Shown: positions 1-6,857 of the stretch, one piece after another
Layout of the letters: every line of letters begins with the position of its first letter
How positions within the stretch are numbered: position 1 is the stretch's first letter
Source of the DNA: Chlamydiota bacterium
GTDB taxonomy: Bacteria; Chlamydiota; Chlamydiia; Chlamydiales; SM23-39
DNA: 8,702 nucleotides
Direction of reading: 5' to 3'
NCBI GenBank assembly: GCA_021772165.1
Contig: JAJFMM010000076.1
Span: forward strand, 1-8,702
Translations under genes and position numbers: made by a program
Notes under the pieces: generated by a model
The model's input: only the letters and a program-made list of their open reading frames with translations
What the model was told of the DNA's origin: nothing
The model's database searches: none

Positions 1-671
1 TCCTGCGCGCTTTCTTTGTGCTCTCTGCGCAGTATAGCTTCTACTACTACCTTCAGAAAAACAGCCTCCTCAATGCGACGGTTCTCTTGAGTATGGGGCC
101 TCTTTTCATTCCGATTATCGAATGGGGCGTGTTGCGGAAAAAGGTGGGCAAATCGAGCTGGATAGGTGTTCTCATCTCTCTGATCGGCGCCGTATTGATT
201 ATCCAGCCGGATAAGGGCATCTTCTCTCTTGCCAGCGGAATCGGTCTCTTAGCCGGGATTAGCCAGGGCGCCTCGCAAGTTGTCTTTGGCATCAGTTCCA
301 AAGAGGAAAGAGCCGATGAGGGCATCTTGATCCTCTTCTTGATCTGCGCTACTTTCTCCTTGATCCCCTTTCTAATAGGAGATGTTACTTGGGTAGCGCC
401 GCCTAAGTGGACGTGGGGCCTGATCATAATCGCCTCTCTCGCTGTCGCCTCGACCGGCACGCAGCTCTTTAGAGCCTTTGCCTATCAGCATGCGACTCCG
501 TCGAAACTAGCTTCTTTCTTCTACCTCTCTGTGATTCTCGCAGGGTTTTGGGACTGGGTGATCTTCAACCACGTGCCCAACCTGCTCTCTGTCGTCGGCG
601 CTCTCCTCGTCGTCTTAGGCGGCGTTCTTAAAGTCTGGCTCCGCTGGATTTATTACGCTAAAAAAACCTAG
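1..671 (+). CDS. EamA/DMT-family membrane transporter, 5' partial
   Basis: The reading frame is open from base 3, with no stop, to TAG at 669-671, so the true start lies before the window. The GTG at 18 is only the first start-like codon and falls inside a membrane segment. About seven hydrophobic segments are visible, including ATVLLSMGPLFIPIIEW, WIGVLISLIGAVLII, WGLIIIASLAVASTGTQLF and LLSVVGALLVVLGGVL. The order fits the end of the first EamA repeat followed by a complete second repeat, whose C-terminal part (YLSVILAGFWDWVIF, then a glycine-rich helix) is typical of ten-helix drug/metabolite transporters. Such proteins sit in the inner membrane and export or exchange small metabolites; the substrate cannot be read from the sequence. 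A DMT protein (annotated ytfF, CT034) lies next to recD2 in C. trachomatis as I recall, so this may be its ortholog. Roughly 60-80 N-terminal residues are missing, judged by family length. Confidence 0.85.
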   Translation, partial: LRAFFVLSAQYSFYYYLQKNSLLNATVLLSMGPLFIPIIEWGVLRKKVGKSSWIGVLISLIGAVLIIQPDKGIFSLASGIGLLAGISQGASQVVFGISSKEERADEGILILFLICATFSLIPFLIGDVTWVAPPKWTWGLIIIASLAVASTGTQLFRAFAYQHATPSKLASFFYLSVILAGFWDWVIFNHVPNLLSVVGALLVVLGGVLKVWLRWIYYAKKT

Positions 672-703
672 AACTATATTTCTATTTATATAAACTAACA
701 CCT

Positions 704-1780
704 ATGAAAAAGACGATTTGTTTGAATATGATCGTTAAGAACGAAAGTTCTGCGATTAAAGACTGCTTAGAATCTATTAAAGAGTTGATCGATACCTGGG
801 TCATTGTCGATACAGGGTCGACGGATCAAACGTGCGCGATCATCCAAGATGCGCTCAAAGAGATTCCCGGTAACCTGCATGAGAGACCTTGGGTCAGTTT
901 TGCGCATAATCGAAATGAGGCGATGCAGCTCGCATCTGGCGTGGCTGACTATCTTCTTTTTCTCGATGCCGACGAAGAGATGACCGTACTGAAAGGCTTT
1001 GACAAGAGCCAGCTGGACAAAGATGCCTACTACATTCAAACGAAGGGATCTGAAGCGGATCATTTTCGCCAGCTCCTCATTCGCAACGATCCTCAATGGC
1101 GTTGGGAGGGAGAGATCCATGAATATCTAGAACATCCCAATGCGATTACAGCAGAGGTCCTAGCGACGCTCATCAATCAGTGTAAACGAAAAGATGGAGG
1201 CCGCGGACAAAATACGAACAAATTCCTGGAAGATGCTCAACTACTGGAAAAGGCTCCGCCTACAGCGAGAAATATCTACTATCTGGCGCAGAGCTATGCC
1301 AATGCAGAAAGTTTTGCGTTAGCGCTCAAAAATTATCGGAAAAGAGCTTCCATGCAAGGCCCTCACGCCGAGACTTTTTGGTCTCTCTTCTGCATCGGTC
1401 ATATGCAAGAGCTGCTGAACCGACCCACGGACGAAGTTTTTTACAGTTTTTGCAAAGCCTATCAATTCGATTCCTCAAGGGCAGAGCCTTTAGAAAGGAT
1501 AGCCACCGCGTGCTATGAAAACAGATGGTCTCTTCTCGGCTATCTCCTTGCACGCTTCGCACTAAAGATCCCCAAGCCCACCGTCGTTTTTTCAAACGTG
1601 CTTACGTGGGTCTATGACTACTATCTGCTGTTCATCGCAGCAGAATGCGCTTTAGAGTTAAAAAACTACGCCCATGCGAAAGACGCCTATCAACAGCTAC
1701 TCCAAAAGAGCTCATTGCCGGAGCATTTAAAAAAACATGTGACAAATATCAACACGATCTTTAAATTCTCCGAGCCATGA
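704..1780 (+). CDS. Family 2 glycosyltransferase with TPR-like C-terminal half
   Basis: This 358-residue protein begins with a GT-A glycosyltransferase 2 domain. It has CLNMIVKNE at 6-14, VDTGSTDQT at 35-43 (nucleotide-sugar binding), HNRNEA at 68-73 and the metal-binding region FLDADEE at 86-92. WRWEGEIHEYL at 132-142 is typical of the GT2 subgroup joined to tetratricopeptide repeats. From about residue 187 (ARNIYYLAQSYANAESFALALKNY) to 335 the protein is helical and TPR-like. It has no signal peptide or membrane helix, so it should be cytoplasmic and transfer a sugar from an activated donor; donor and acceptor are unknown. The ATG at 704 has no clear Shine-Dalgarno sequence. It follows a 32-bp AT-rich gap (672-703) with several TATA-like hexamers that could hold a promoter, but I find no convincing -35. 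The TGA overlaps the next start, which suggests translational coupling. I do not recall this gene between the transporter and recD2 in C. trachomatis. Confidence 0.9.
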   Translation: MKKTICLNMIVKNESSAIKDCLESIKELIDTWVIVDTGSTDQTCAIIQDALKEIPGNLHERPWVSFAHNRNEAMQLASGVADYLLFLDADEEMTVLKGFDKSQLDKDAYYIQTKGSEADHFRQLLIRNDPQWRWEGEIHEYLEHPNAITAEVLATLINQCKRKDGGRGQNTNKFLEDAQLLEKAPPTARNIYYLAQSYANAESFALALKNYRKRASMQGPHAETFWSLFCIGHMQELLNRPTDEVFYSFCKAYQFDSSRAEPLERIATACYENRWSLLGYLLARFALKIPKPTVVFSNVLTWVYDYYLLFIAAECALELKNYAHAKDAYQQLLQKSSLPEHLKKHVTNINTIFKFSEP

Positions 1781-2199
1781 AAAACTTCATTTTTGCCCTT
1801 GTTACTCTACTCGTATCAGCAAGCTCTCTCTCTGCAGAGATCATTAAGCTCGACGAGGAAGACCTGCGAGCTCTCCGAGCATCCGATCCAACAGCACTTT
1901 TGATGCTGCCGCCGCAATACGCTTTTTCTCAAGCAGCCCAGACCGCTGCAGAACAAGGCTATCGCTACTTTTCCCTCGTGTTCTATGACTGCACTCTGGG
2001 AGAGAACAAAACATCAGCACAATTTCAGCCAAGCTCAACCAATGGCGTGCTCCTTGAGTACAAAGACGAATGGATTCTTGTGGAGTTCTACGCCTATTTC
2101 GATGATCCCGGTACTGTCGATGTGATCGATGCCTTTGCCTATACGATCTATCTCTGTGAGCATGAAATCGATCTCTACGATGGCTTTATAGAAGAATAG
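1777..2199 (+). CDS. Small acidic exported protein of unknown function
   Basis: The 140-residue product starts at the ATG inside the ATGA overlap with the glycosyltransferase stop. Residues 1-20 (MKNFIFALVTLLVSASSLSA) form a clean Sec signal peptide: one lysine, a hydrophobic core and a small-residue SLSA end, so signal peptidase I should cut before Glu21. There is no lipobox cysteine. The mature part of about 120 residues is strongly acidic, with 23 Asp/Glu against 6 Lys/Arg, and has two cysteines (Cys72, Cys127) that could form a disulfide. The stretch AAQTAAEQGYRYFSLV at 53-68 resembles a pattern I know from small periplasmic proteins and lipoproteins, an alanine-rich helix then G-[YF]-x-[YF]-F and a beta strand; that is only a loose resemblance. 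The second half reads as alternating beta strands (VLLEYKDEWILVEFYAYF). I do not recognise a named family. Likely location is the periplasm, or it may be secreted. Confidence 0.75.
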   Translation: MKNFIFALVTLLVSASSLSAEIIKLDEEDLRALRASDPTALLMLPPQYAFSQAAQTAAEQGYRYFSLVFYDCTLGENKTSAQFQPSSTNGVLLEYKDEWILVEFYAYFDDPGTVDVIDAFAYTIYLCEHEIDLYDGFIEE

Positions 2200-2257
2200 C
2201 TACATAAGAAAAGTCTGAGTAGATAACATACTGGTTCCAAATTCTATCGGATCGAAA

Positions 2258-4447
2258 GTGGATACTCTTCAAGGTCATATTGACGCCATCGTTTACGTGC
2301 AGCCAGAAAATGGCTTTACCGTAGCACGCCTCAAAGAGCCTCATAAAAAAGACCACACGATCATCGTAGGCTCTCTTCCCTCTATCCAACCGGGGGAAAC
2401 GATCACATGCCAAGGGGTTTGGAAGACGCATCCCTCCTATGGCAGGCAGTTTGAGGTCACCGATTGCCAGGTCGATATCCCGTGCGATTTGATGGGCATC
2501 CAGAAATATCTCGAATCGGGCCTTGTCAAAGGCATCGGACCTATCTTTGCAAAAAAGATTGTCGAGCTCTTCGGCACCGACACGCTAAAAGTGATCGACG
2601 AGACGCCGCACCGCCTTCTTGAAGTTCCTGGGCTGGGCGAAAAAAAGAGGCTAAAAATCATCGAGTGCTGGCAGCAGCAGCGCGGCATTCGCGATGTGAT
2701 GATCTTTCTGCGCACCCACGGCGTCAGCCCCACCTACGCACAGAAAATCTTCAAGGCCTACGGCGATGAGAGCATAGAAAGAGTGCGCACCAATCCCTAT
2801 CAGTTGGCCAAAGACATTTTCGGAATCGGCTTTAAGATTGCCGATGCTCTGGCTCAAAAACTAGGTCTACCTCTCCACTCCCCTGAGCGCCTTTCCGCAG
2901 GAATCCAGTTTGTTCTCTGGGAACTGACCTCAGAGGGTCACACCTGCTATCCAACACAAAAACTGATTCCGGCCGCAAAAGCGATGCTCGAGGTAGAGGA
3001 AAACCTCATCGAAGAGCAGAAGATACGCCTCGTAGAAAAAGAGGAGCTCATCGAGCTAGAGATGGCAGAAGAGCCCTACGTCTGGCTCAAACCCTTCTAT
3101 TCTTACGAGAAAGCGATCGCTAAAGACATGAAAAGGCTGCTGGAGAGCGATCAGGCTCTTCGCGCCATCGATATCCTAAAAGCGACCGACTGGGTGCAGC
3201 GCGTCCTGAGCATACGCTTTGCTCTGCAGCAAGAAGCTGCCGTTCAAAAGGCGCTCGAAGATAAAGTCCATATCATCACCGGCGGCCCTGGTACCGGTAA
3301 AAGCACCATCACGAATGCTATCCTCGCCGTCAGCTCTAAACTTACAGACAGAATCCTACTTGCCGCACCGACCGGCAGAGCTGCGAAGAGAATGTCGGAG
3401 ATCACGCATCGAAAAGCGTTTACTCTGCATGCTCTTCTGGAATGGGATCCGATGACAGGCGGCTTCAAGCGCTCCAGAGACAATCCCCTTGCCTGCGATC
3501 TACTCATTGTGGATGAGGCGAGTATGATTGACACGCCGCTGTTATTTTCTCTTCTCAAGGCAATTCCTAGCGCTGCTAGGCTGATCTTCGTCGGCGATAT
3601 CGACCAGCTGCCAAGCGTCGGACCAGGCACTGTTTTACGCGATATGATTCAGTGCTCTCTCATTGGAGTCACACGCCTCACCGAGATCTTCCGGCAAGCA
3701 AAAGGCTCTCGCATTGTGACCAATGCGCATAGGATCAATCAAGGCGAGTTTCCCGAAGTGAACAGCGGCGAGAATAGCGATTTTCACTACATCGAAGCGG
3801 AGACGCCCGAGGCGATTCAGCAAGTTCTTCTGCAACTCGTCTCGAAAGAAATTCCCGCGAAGTATGGCTTAGATTCTGTTAATGATATCCAGGTACTTTC
3901 GCCCATGAAACGTGGGACGATCGGCATCGAGGTGCTCAATGTGGAGCTGCAAAATCTGCTCAATCCAAGCGACCGCCCTTTTTTCAGATCGGGCCGCCGC
4001 TACCATGTGAATGACAAGGTGATGCAGATCCGCAACAACTACAATAAGAAGGTCCACAATGGAGATATCGGGCGCATCGTAAGCGTCGATATGGAAGAAG
4101 ATCTCCTCGAGGTCGACTTCGACGACAAGAGAGTGCCCTATGACTTTGTTGAGCTCGATGAGCTGGTTCTCTCCTACGCAGCCTCTATCCATAAATACCA
4201 GGGCAGCGAATGCCCGTGTGTCGTCATCCCGATCCACACGACGCACTTCAAACTTCTCCATCGCAACCTTCTCTATACCGCCGTCACGCGAGGCAAACAG
4301 CAAGTCTTCCTCGTTGGAACAAAGAAAGCGATCGGGATTGCGGTTTCGAGTAATCAGGGGCTGCAGAGATATACCGGCCTGGAAAAAGCGCTGCGAGAAG
4401 CGCCTAAAGCAAAAAAGCCCAACGCTACACAACTGAAATTCGTCTAA
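2258..4447 (+). CDS. recD2: RecD2-family DNA helicase (SF1)
   Basis: This 729-residue protein is a RecD-like ATP-dependent 5'-3' DNA helicase of the RecD2 type, which acts without RecBC in DNA repair and replication-fork maintenance. An N-terminal beta domain (about 1-75) is followed by helix-hairpin-helix segments (KGIGPIFAKKI at 91-101, VPGLGEKKRLKII at 123-135, DIFGIGFKIADALAQKLG at 186-203). The motor carries Walker A GGPGTGKST at 342-350, motif Ia APTGRAAKRM at 370-379, Walker B LIVDEASMID at 416-425, motif III GDIDQLPSVGPG at 446-457, motif IV TEIFRQ at 475-480, motif V SIHKYQGSE at 643-651 and motif VI LYTAVTRG at 672-679. All key residues look intact. The long HhH-bearing N-terminus separates it from the short RecD of RecBCD. 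The start is GTG at 2258 with GGA six bases upstream; the frame is closed by TGA at 2216-2218 and the next Met is near residue 79, so GTG is the best choice. The 58-bp gap before it shows no strong promoter. Confidence 0.95.
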   Translation: MDTLQGHIDAIVYVQPENGFTVARLKEPHKKDHTIIVGSLPSIQPGETITCQGVWKTHPSYGRQFEVTDCQVDIPCDLMGIQKYLESGLVKGIGPIFAKKIVELFGTDTLKVIDETPHRLLEVPGLGEKKRLKIIECWQQQRGIRDVMIFLRTHGVSPTYAQKIFKAYGDESIERVRTNPYQLAKDIFGIGFKIADALAQKLGLPLHSPERLSAGIQFVLWELTSEGHTCYPTQKLIPAAKAMLEVEENLIEEQKIRLVEKEELIELEMAEEPYVWLKPFYSYEKAIAKDMKRLLESDQALRAIDILKATDWVQRVLSIRFALQQEAAVQKALEDKVHIITGGPGTGKSTITNAILAVSSKLTDRILLAAPTGRAAKRMSEITHRKAFTLHALLEWDPMTGGFKRSRDNPLACDLLIVDEASMIDTPLLFSLLKAIPSAARLIFVGDIDQLPSVGPGTVLRDMIQCSLIGVTRLTEIFRQAKGSRIVTNAHRINQGEFPEVNSGENSDFHYIEAETPEAIQQVLLQLVSKEIPAKYGLDSVNDIQVLSPMKRGTIGIEVLNVELQNLLNPSDRPFFRSGRRYHVNDKVMQIRNNYNKKVHNGDIGRIVSVDMEEDLLEVDFDDKRVPYDFVELDELVLSYAASIHKYQGSECPCVVIPIHTTHFKLLHRNLLYTAVTRGKQQVFLVGTKKAIGIAVSSNQGLQRYTGLEKALREAPKAKKPNATQLKFV

Positions 4448-4457
4448 ATCTTTATCC

Positions 4458-4575
4458 TGCCGCCGAAGGCGATCCTGCCCGCGTAGAGGAACCTGCATCG
4501 GCGGAGCCGATAGCGTGTTTATAAACAGGGAAGAACAAGATCGGCTCCGCCGATACAGGATCGCCTGCGGCGGCA
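4458..4575. repeat. Nested inverted repeat between convergent recD2 and metG
   Basis: The outer arms are 4458-4477 (TGCCGCCGAAGGCGATCCTG) and 4556-4575; the reverse complement of the second matches the first at 19 of 20 bases. The inner arms are 4497-4511 (ATCGGCGGAGCCGAT) and 4540-4554, exact reverse complements over 15 bases. Each inner arm is itself a mini-hairpin (ATCGGC, 3-base loop, GCCGAT), so the RNA or DNA could fold as one long stem or as separate small hairpins. On the right the blocks are separated by one base, on the left by 19 bases. The arms are far more GC-rich than the centre. It fills most of the 154-bp gap between two stop codons and lies where a bidirectional terminator or transcript-end structure would be useful. 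No T-run follows it on either strand. It could also be one copy of a dispersed palindromic element. Confidence 0.9.
4516..4527. repeat. Perfect 12-bp palindrome at centre of nested repeat
   Basis: TGTTTATAAACA is its own reverse complement and sits between the two inner arms of the surrounding inverted repeat. It is AT-rich inside a GC-rich structure. It could be the tip of a cruciform or a dimeric protein-binding site; the sequence does not tell which. A 12-bp palindrome can also occur by chance, so the meaning rests on its position. Confidence 0.6.
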
Positions 4576-4579
4576 TGAT

Positions 4580-4595
4580 CACCGCTAACGCGGTG
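4580..4595 (-). terminator. Stem-loop just after metG stop (possible 3'-end hairpin)
   Basis: CACCGC (4580-4585), loop TAAC, GCGGTG (4590-4595) form a 6-bp GC-rich stem with a 4-base loop. On the minus strand it begins 6 bases after the metG TAA. It lacks a following T-run, so it is not a canonical Rho-independent terminator. Together with the nested inverted repeat beyond it, it could protect or define the 3' end of the metG transcript. Confidence 0.35.
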
Positions 4596-4601
4596 GCAAG
4601 A

Positions 4602-6647
4602 TTAAGAGACGGAGCTGCCGGGAGGCAATTGCTGGATTTCGGGTAGCTCTAGATGAGGTCCGCCGGCAGCGGCTAGAATCATGCCTTGACTCTCGATGCC
4701 CATGATTTTGGCAGGAGCCAGATTGGCGACGATGACAACTTTTTTACCAATTAGCTTTTCAGGCTCATAAGTAAGAGCGATACCTGAGACGATCGTGCGC
4801 TTCTCAAACCCGAGATCCACGATGAGTTTGAGTAGCTTTTTCGATTTGGGCACGCGCTCCGCTTCTAAGACGAGTGCGACACGGAGATCGATATCCCCAA
4901 ACTGATCAAAGGCGATCGGTTTTTTCAGCGGCTCATAGGATGTGAGAGCAGCTTCCGGCTTCACTTCCTCTTTGGGTTTCCGCCCCAACTTCTCGATCTG
5001 CTCGAGGATTTCAGCATCTTCGACTTTTCGGAAGAGCACTTCCGGTTTAGTAAGCAACTGTCCTGCCGGGAGCTGGGATTTCTTGATCGCATCCCATGTC
5101 TCTTGCGTTAATGGCAATTGATTGCCTAGGAAATTCCAAATTTTTTGAGAGGAATCGGGCATCAGCGGTGCCGAGAGCAGCGCAATCGCTTTGATGCAAT
5201 GGAGGCAGCATGCGATGGAGGCCAATAGCTCTTCTTTTTGCTCGGGGTCTTTGGCCAATTTCCAAGGCTTTTTCGTGTCGAAATAGGCATTGGCTGTTTG
5301 GCAGAGATCCATGAGTGCCTGGCAGGCCTTTCTCAGGTGAAACTGCTCGTATTGATATGAGGCCACTTCAACATGGGTATCGATTTTTTCTAAAAAGTCT
5401 CTATCTGCGCCATCATAGGGTGTGAGTGCAGGTACTTTGCCCTCTGCATGCTGATGAGAAAAGGTCAGAACGCGATGTACGAAGTTACCCAGTTTTCCCA
5501 AGAGCTCCGCATTGCAGCGCATCTGAAAATCTTTCCAGCTAAAGTCTGAATCAGAGGTCTCCGGCGCATTGGCTGCAATCGCGTAACGTATCTGGTCTGC
5601 ACTGTAGCACTTGAAAAACTCCTGCAGATCGATCGTCCATCCATCTGATTTGGAGAACTGGCGACCCTCTAGCATGTAGAATTCGTTGGCGGGCAGCTCA
5701 TCCGGCAGCTTGTAGGGTAGATCTTGGCCCATCAGCATCGCAGGGAAGAAGACGGCGTGGAAAGGGATGTTGTCTTTGCCGATGAACTCGACTAGCTTTG
5801 TTTCGGGATCGAGCCAGAACTCTTCCCATCGTTTCGGCTCGCCGATCTTTTCAGCCCACTCTTTGGCGGCGCTGATATAGCCGATCGGTGCATCGAACCA
5901 GACGTAAAAAACTTTATTCGGATAGCCGGGAACGGGAATACCCCACTCAGAATCGCGGGTGATCGCGCGAGGCTTGAGATCGTCGATGTATCCCATCGCA
6001 AAGCGGACGACGTTCTCTTTCCATTTTTTGGAAAGAATCCACTCCTTCAACTGCTCTTTGAAGAGATCAAAGCGTAGGTAGAGGTGGGTGCTGGGACGCA
6101 AGATAAGTGGTGAGTTCGTTAGCTTGGAGCGCGGCTGTTTGAGATCGATCGCTTCATAGGAGCTGGCGCACTTTTGACACTCGTCTCCCCTCGCCTCTTC
6201 ATACCCGCATTTAGGGCAGGTGCCGACGACATAGCGGTCGGCCAGAAAGCGGTTCTCCTTTTCGGAGTAGAGGTGATCTTCTGTTTTCTCTTCGATGTAG
6301 CCGTTTTTCTGGAGAACTTTGAAAAATTCTTGGGTCGCTGTGTAGTGCCCCGGCCAGGTAGTTCGGCTGTAGTGATCGAAAGAGAATTGGAGCTGTGAGA
6401 AAATTTCTTGGTTGATCTTATGAAAGAGATCTACATGATCTTTGGAGCTGCGACCGGCTAGTTCGGCGCTAAGAGTGATTGCGACCCCATGCTCGTCTGA
6501 GCCGCAGAGATAAAGTACTTCCTTACCTCTTAGACGCTCAAAACGTGCGTAGCAATCGCCGGGAAGATAGGCTCCCGCAATATGTCCAAAATGCAGAGGT
6601 CCATTCGCATACGGTAAAGCAGATGTGATCAGGACCTTCGCGGTCAT
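4602..6647 (-). CDS. metG: Methionyl-tRNA synthetase
   Basis: This 681-residue class I synthetase charges tRNA-Met with methionine in the cytoplasm. The Rossmann domain starts TSALPYANGPLHFGHIAG (8-25), with the HIGH motif as HFGH at 19-22. A zinc knuckle follows (C144, C147, C157, C160). VWFDAPIGYIS at 249-259 and EFIGKDNIPFH at 287-297 are family signatures. The KMSKS motif is QFSKS at 330-334, followed by DGW. An alpha-helical anticodon-binding region (about 375-535, with LGKLGNFVHRVL and PWKLAKD) and a charged linker lead to a C-terminal EMAP-II/Trbp111-like tRNA-binding domain at about 577-681 (FGDIDLRVALVLEAERVP, RTIVSGIALTYEPEKL, ANLAPAKIMGIESQGMILAA). The domain order is complete. ATG at 6647 lies 7 bases after the omega-like gene stop, so the two are probably cotranscribed. 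It converges on recD2. Confidence 0.97.
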   Translation of the reverse strand: MTAKVLITSALPYANGPLHFGHIAGAYLPGDCYARFERLRGKEVLYLCGSDEHGVAITLSAELAGRSSKDHVDLFHKINQEIFSQLQFSFDHYSRTTWPGHYTATQEFFKVLQKNGYIEEKTEDHLYSEKENRFLADRYVVGTCPKCGYEEARGDECQKCASSYEAIDLKQPRSKLTNSPLILRPSTHLYLRFDLFKEQLKEWILSKKWKENVVRFAMGYIDDLKPRAITRDSEWGIPVPGYPNKVFYVWFDAPIGYISAAKEWAEKIGEPKRWEEFWLDPETKLVEFIGKDNIPFHAVFFPAMLMGQDLPYKLPDELPANEFYMLEGRQFSKSDGWTIDLQEFFKCYSADQIRYAIAANAPETSDSDFSWKDFQMRCNAELLGKLGNFVHRVLTFSHQHAEGKVPALTPYDGADRDFLEKIDTHVEVASYQYEQFHLRKACQALMDLCQTANAYFDTKKPWKLAKDPEQKEELLASIACCLHCIKAIALLSAPLMPDSSQKIWNFLGNQLPLTQETWDAIKKSQLPAGQLLTKPEVLFRKVEDAEILEQIEKLGRKPKEEVKPEAALTSYEPLKKPIAFDQFGDIDLRVALVLEAERVPKSKKLLKLIVDLGFEKRTIVSGIALTYEPEKLIGKKVVIVANLAPAKIMGIESQGMILAAAGGPHLELPEIQQLPPGSSVS

Positions 6648-6654
6648 TGAAACT

Positions 6655-6846
6655 CTACTTTTCTGTATGGAGTTCGTCGGATCTTATATCAATTTCATGC
6701 AAGATTTGTCCAAGAGTAGTAGGCTCTCCGGACATAATCATAATCCGTCCAATATTGATGGAGAAATTGCAAAGGTCGAAATTGTTTTTAAATTTTTTTC
6801 TGAACTTTTCAGTTGTGACTAATTCTTTGGCCATGATCCCAATCAT
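6655..6846 (-). CDS. Small omega-like protein (candidate RNA polymerase subunit omega)
   Basis: This small gene encodes 63 residues from ATG 6846, or 59 from ATG 6834. I prefer the inner start (MAKELVTTEKF) because GGGA lies just upstream, though its spacing of 2 bases is tight; the outer ATG has only A-rich sequence before it. The core NNFDLCNFSINIGRIMIMSG fits the omega subunit pattern N-R-[FY]-[DE]-L-V-x-x-[AS]-x-x-R-[AG]-R-x-[LM], and TTLGQILHEID fits the following helix (TVIALREIAEG). Omega binds the beta' subunit and helps assemble RNA polymerase. Its position directly after gmk is where rpoZ lies in many bacteria, and a small hypothetical gene (CT031) occupies the same slot in C. trachomatis as I recall. 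The DNA is clearly more AT-rich than its neighbours, most of all at about 6770-6830. The family call is inference from motif plus context; the existence of the gene is better supported than its function. Confidence 0.65.
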   Translation of the reverse strand: MIGIMAKELVTTEKFRKKFKNNFDLCNFSINIGRIMIMSGEPTTLGQILHEIDIRSDELHTEK

Positions 6847-6857
6847 TTTTTAACAGT

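Noticed and set aside
53..460. A 135-codon minus-strand frame across the transporter gene
   Set aside because: It is antisense to clear EamA membrane segments, and its product has no recognisable motif or ribosome site.
672..703. A promoter for the glycosyltransferase in the AT-rich gap
   Set aside because: Several TATA-like hexamers occur (for example TATATT at 675-680), but none has a credible -35 at 16-18 bases, so I did not list a promoter.
3869..4582. A 237-codon open frame on the minus strand opposite the recD2 3' end and running into the repeat
   Set aside because: It is antisense to conserved RecD2 motifs V and VI, its product resembles no family I know, and its N-terminus is encoded by the inverted repeat. 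It reads as a shadow of recD2.
4448..4601. Reading the recD2-metG gap as a CRISPR fragment or a standard intrinsic terminator
   Set aside because: The repeats are inverted, not direct and regularly spaced, so it is not CRISPR. No T-run follows the stems on either strand, so a standard Rho-independent terminator is not supported.
6625..6853. Two plus-strand frames (6625-6822 and 6647-6853) over the omega-like gene
   Set aside because: They lie opposite a minus-strand gene that has omega-like motifs, sits in line with its operon neighbours and is spaced 7 bases from metG. The plus-strand products show no family features.
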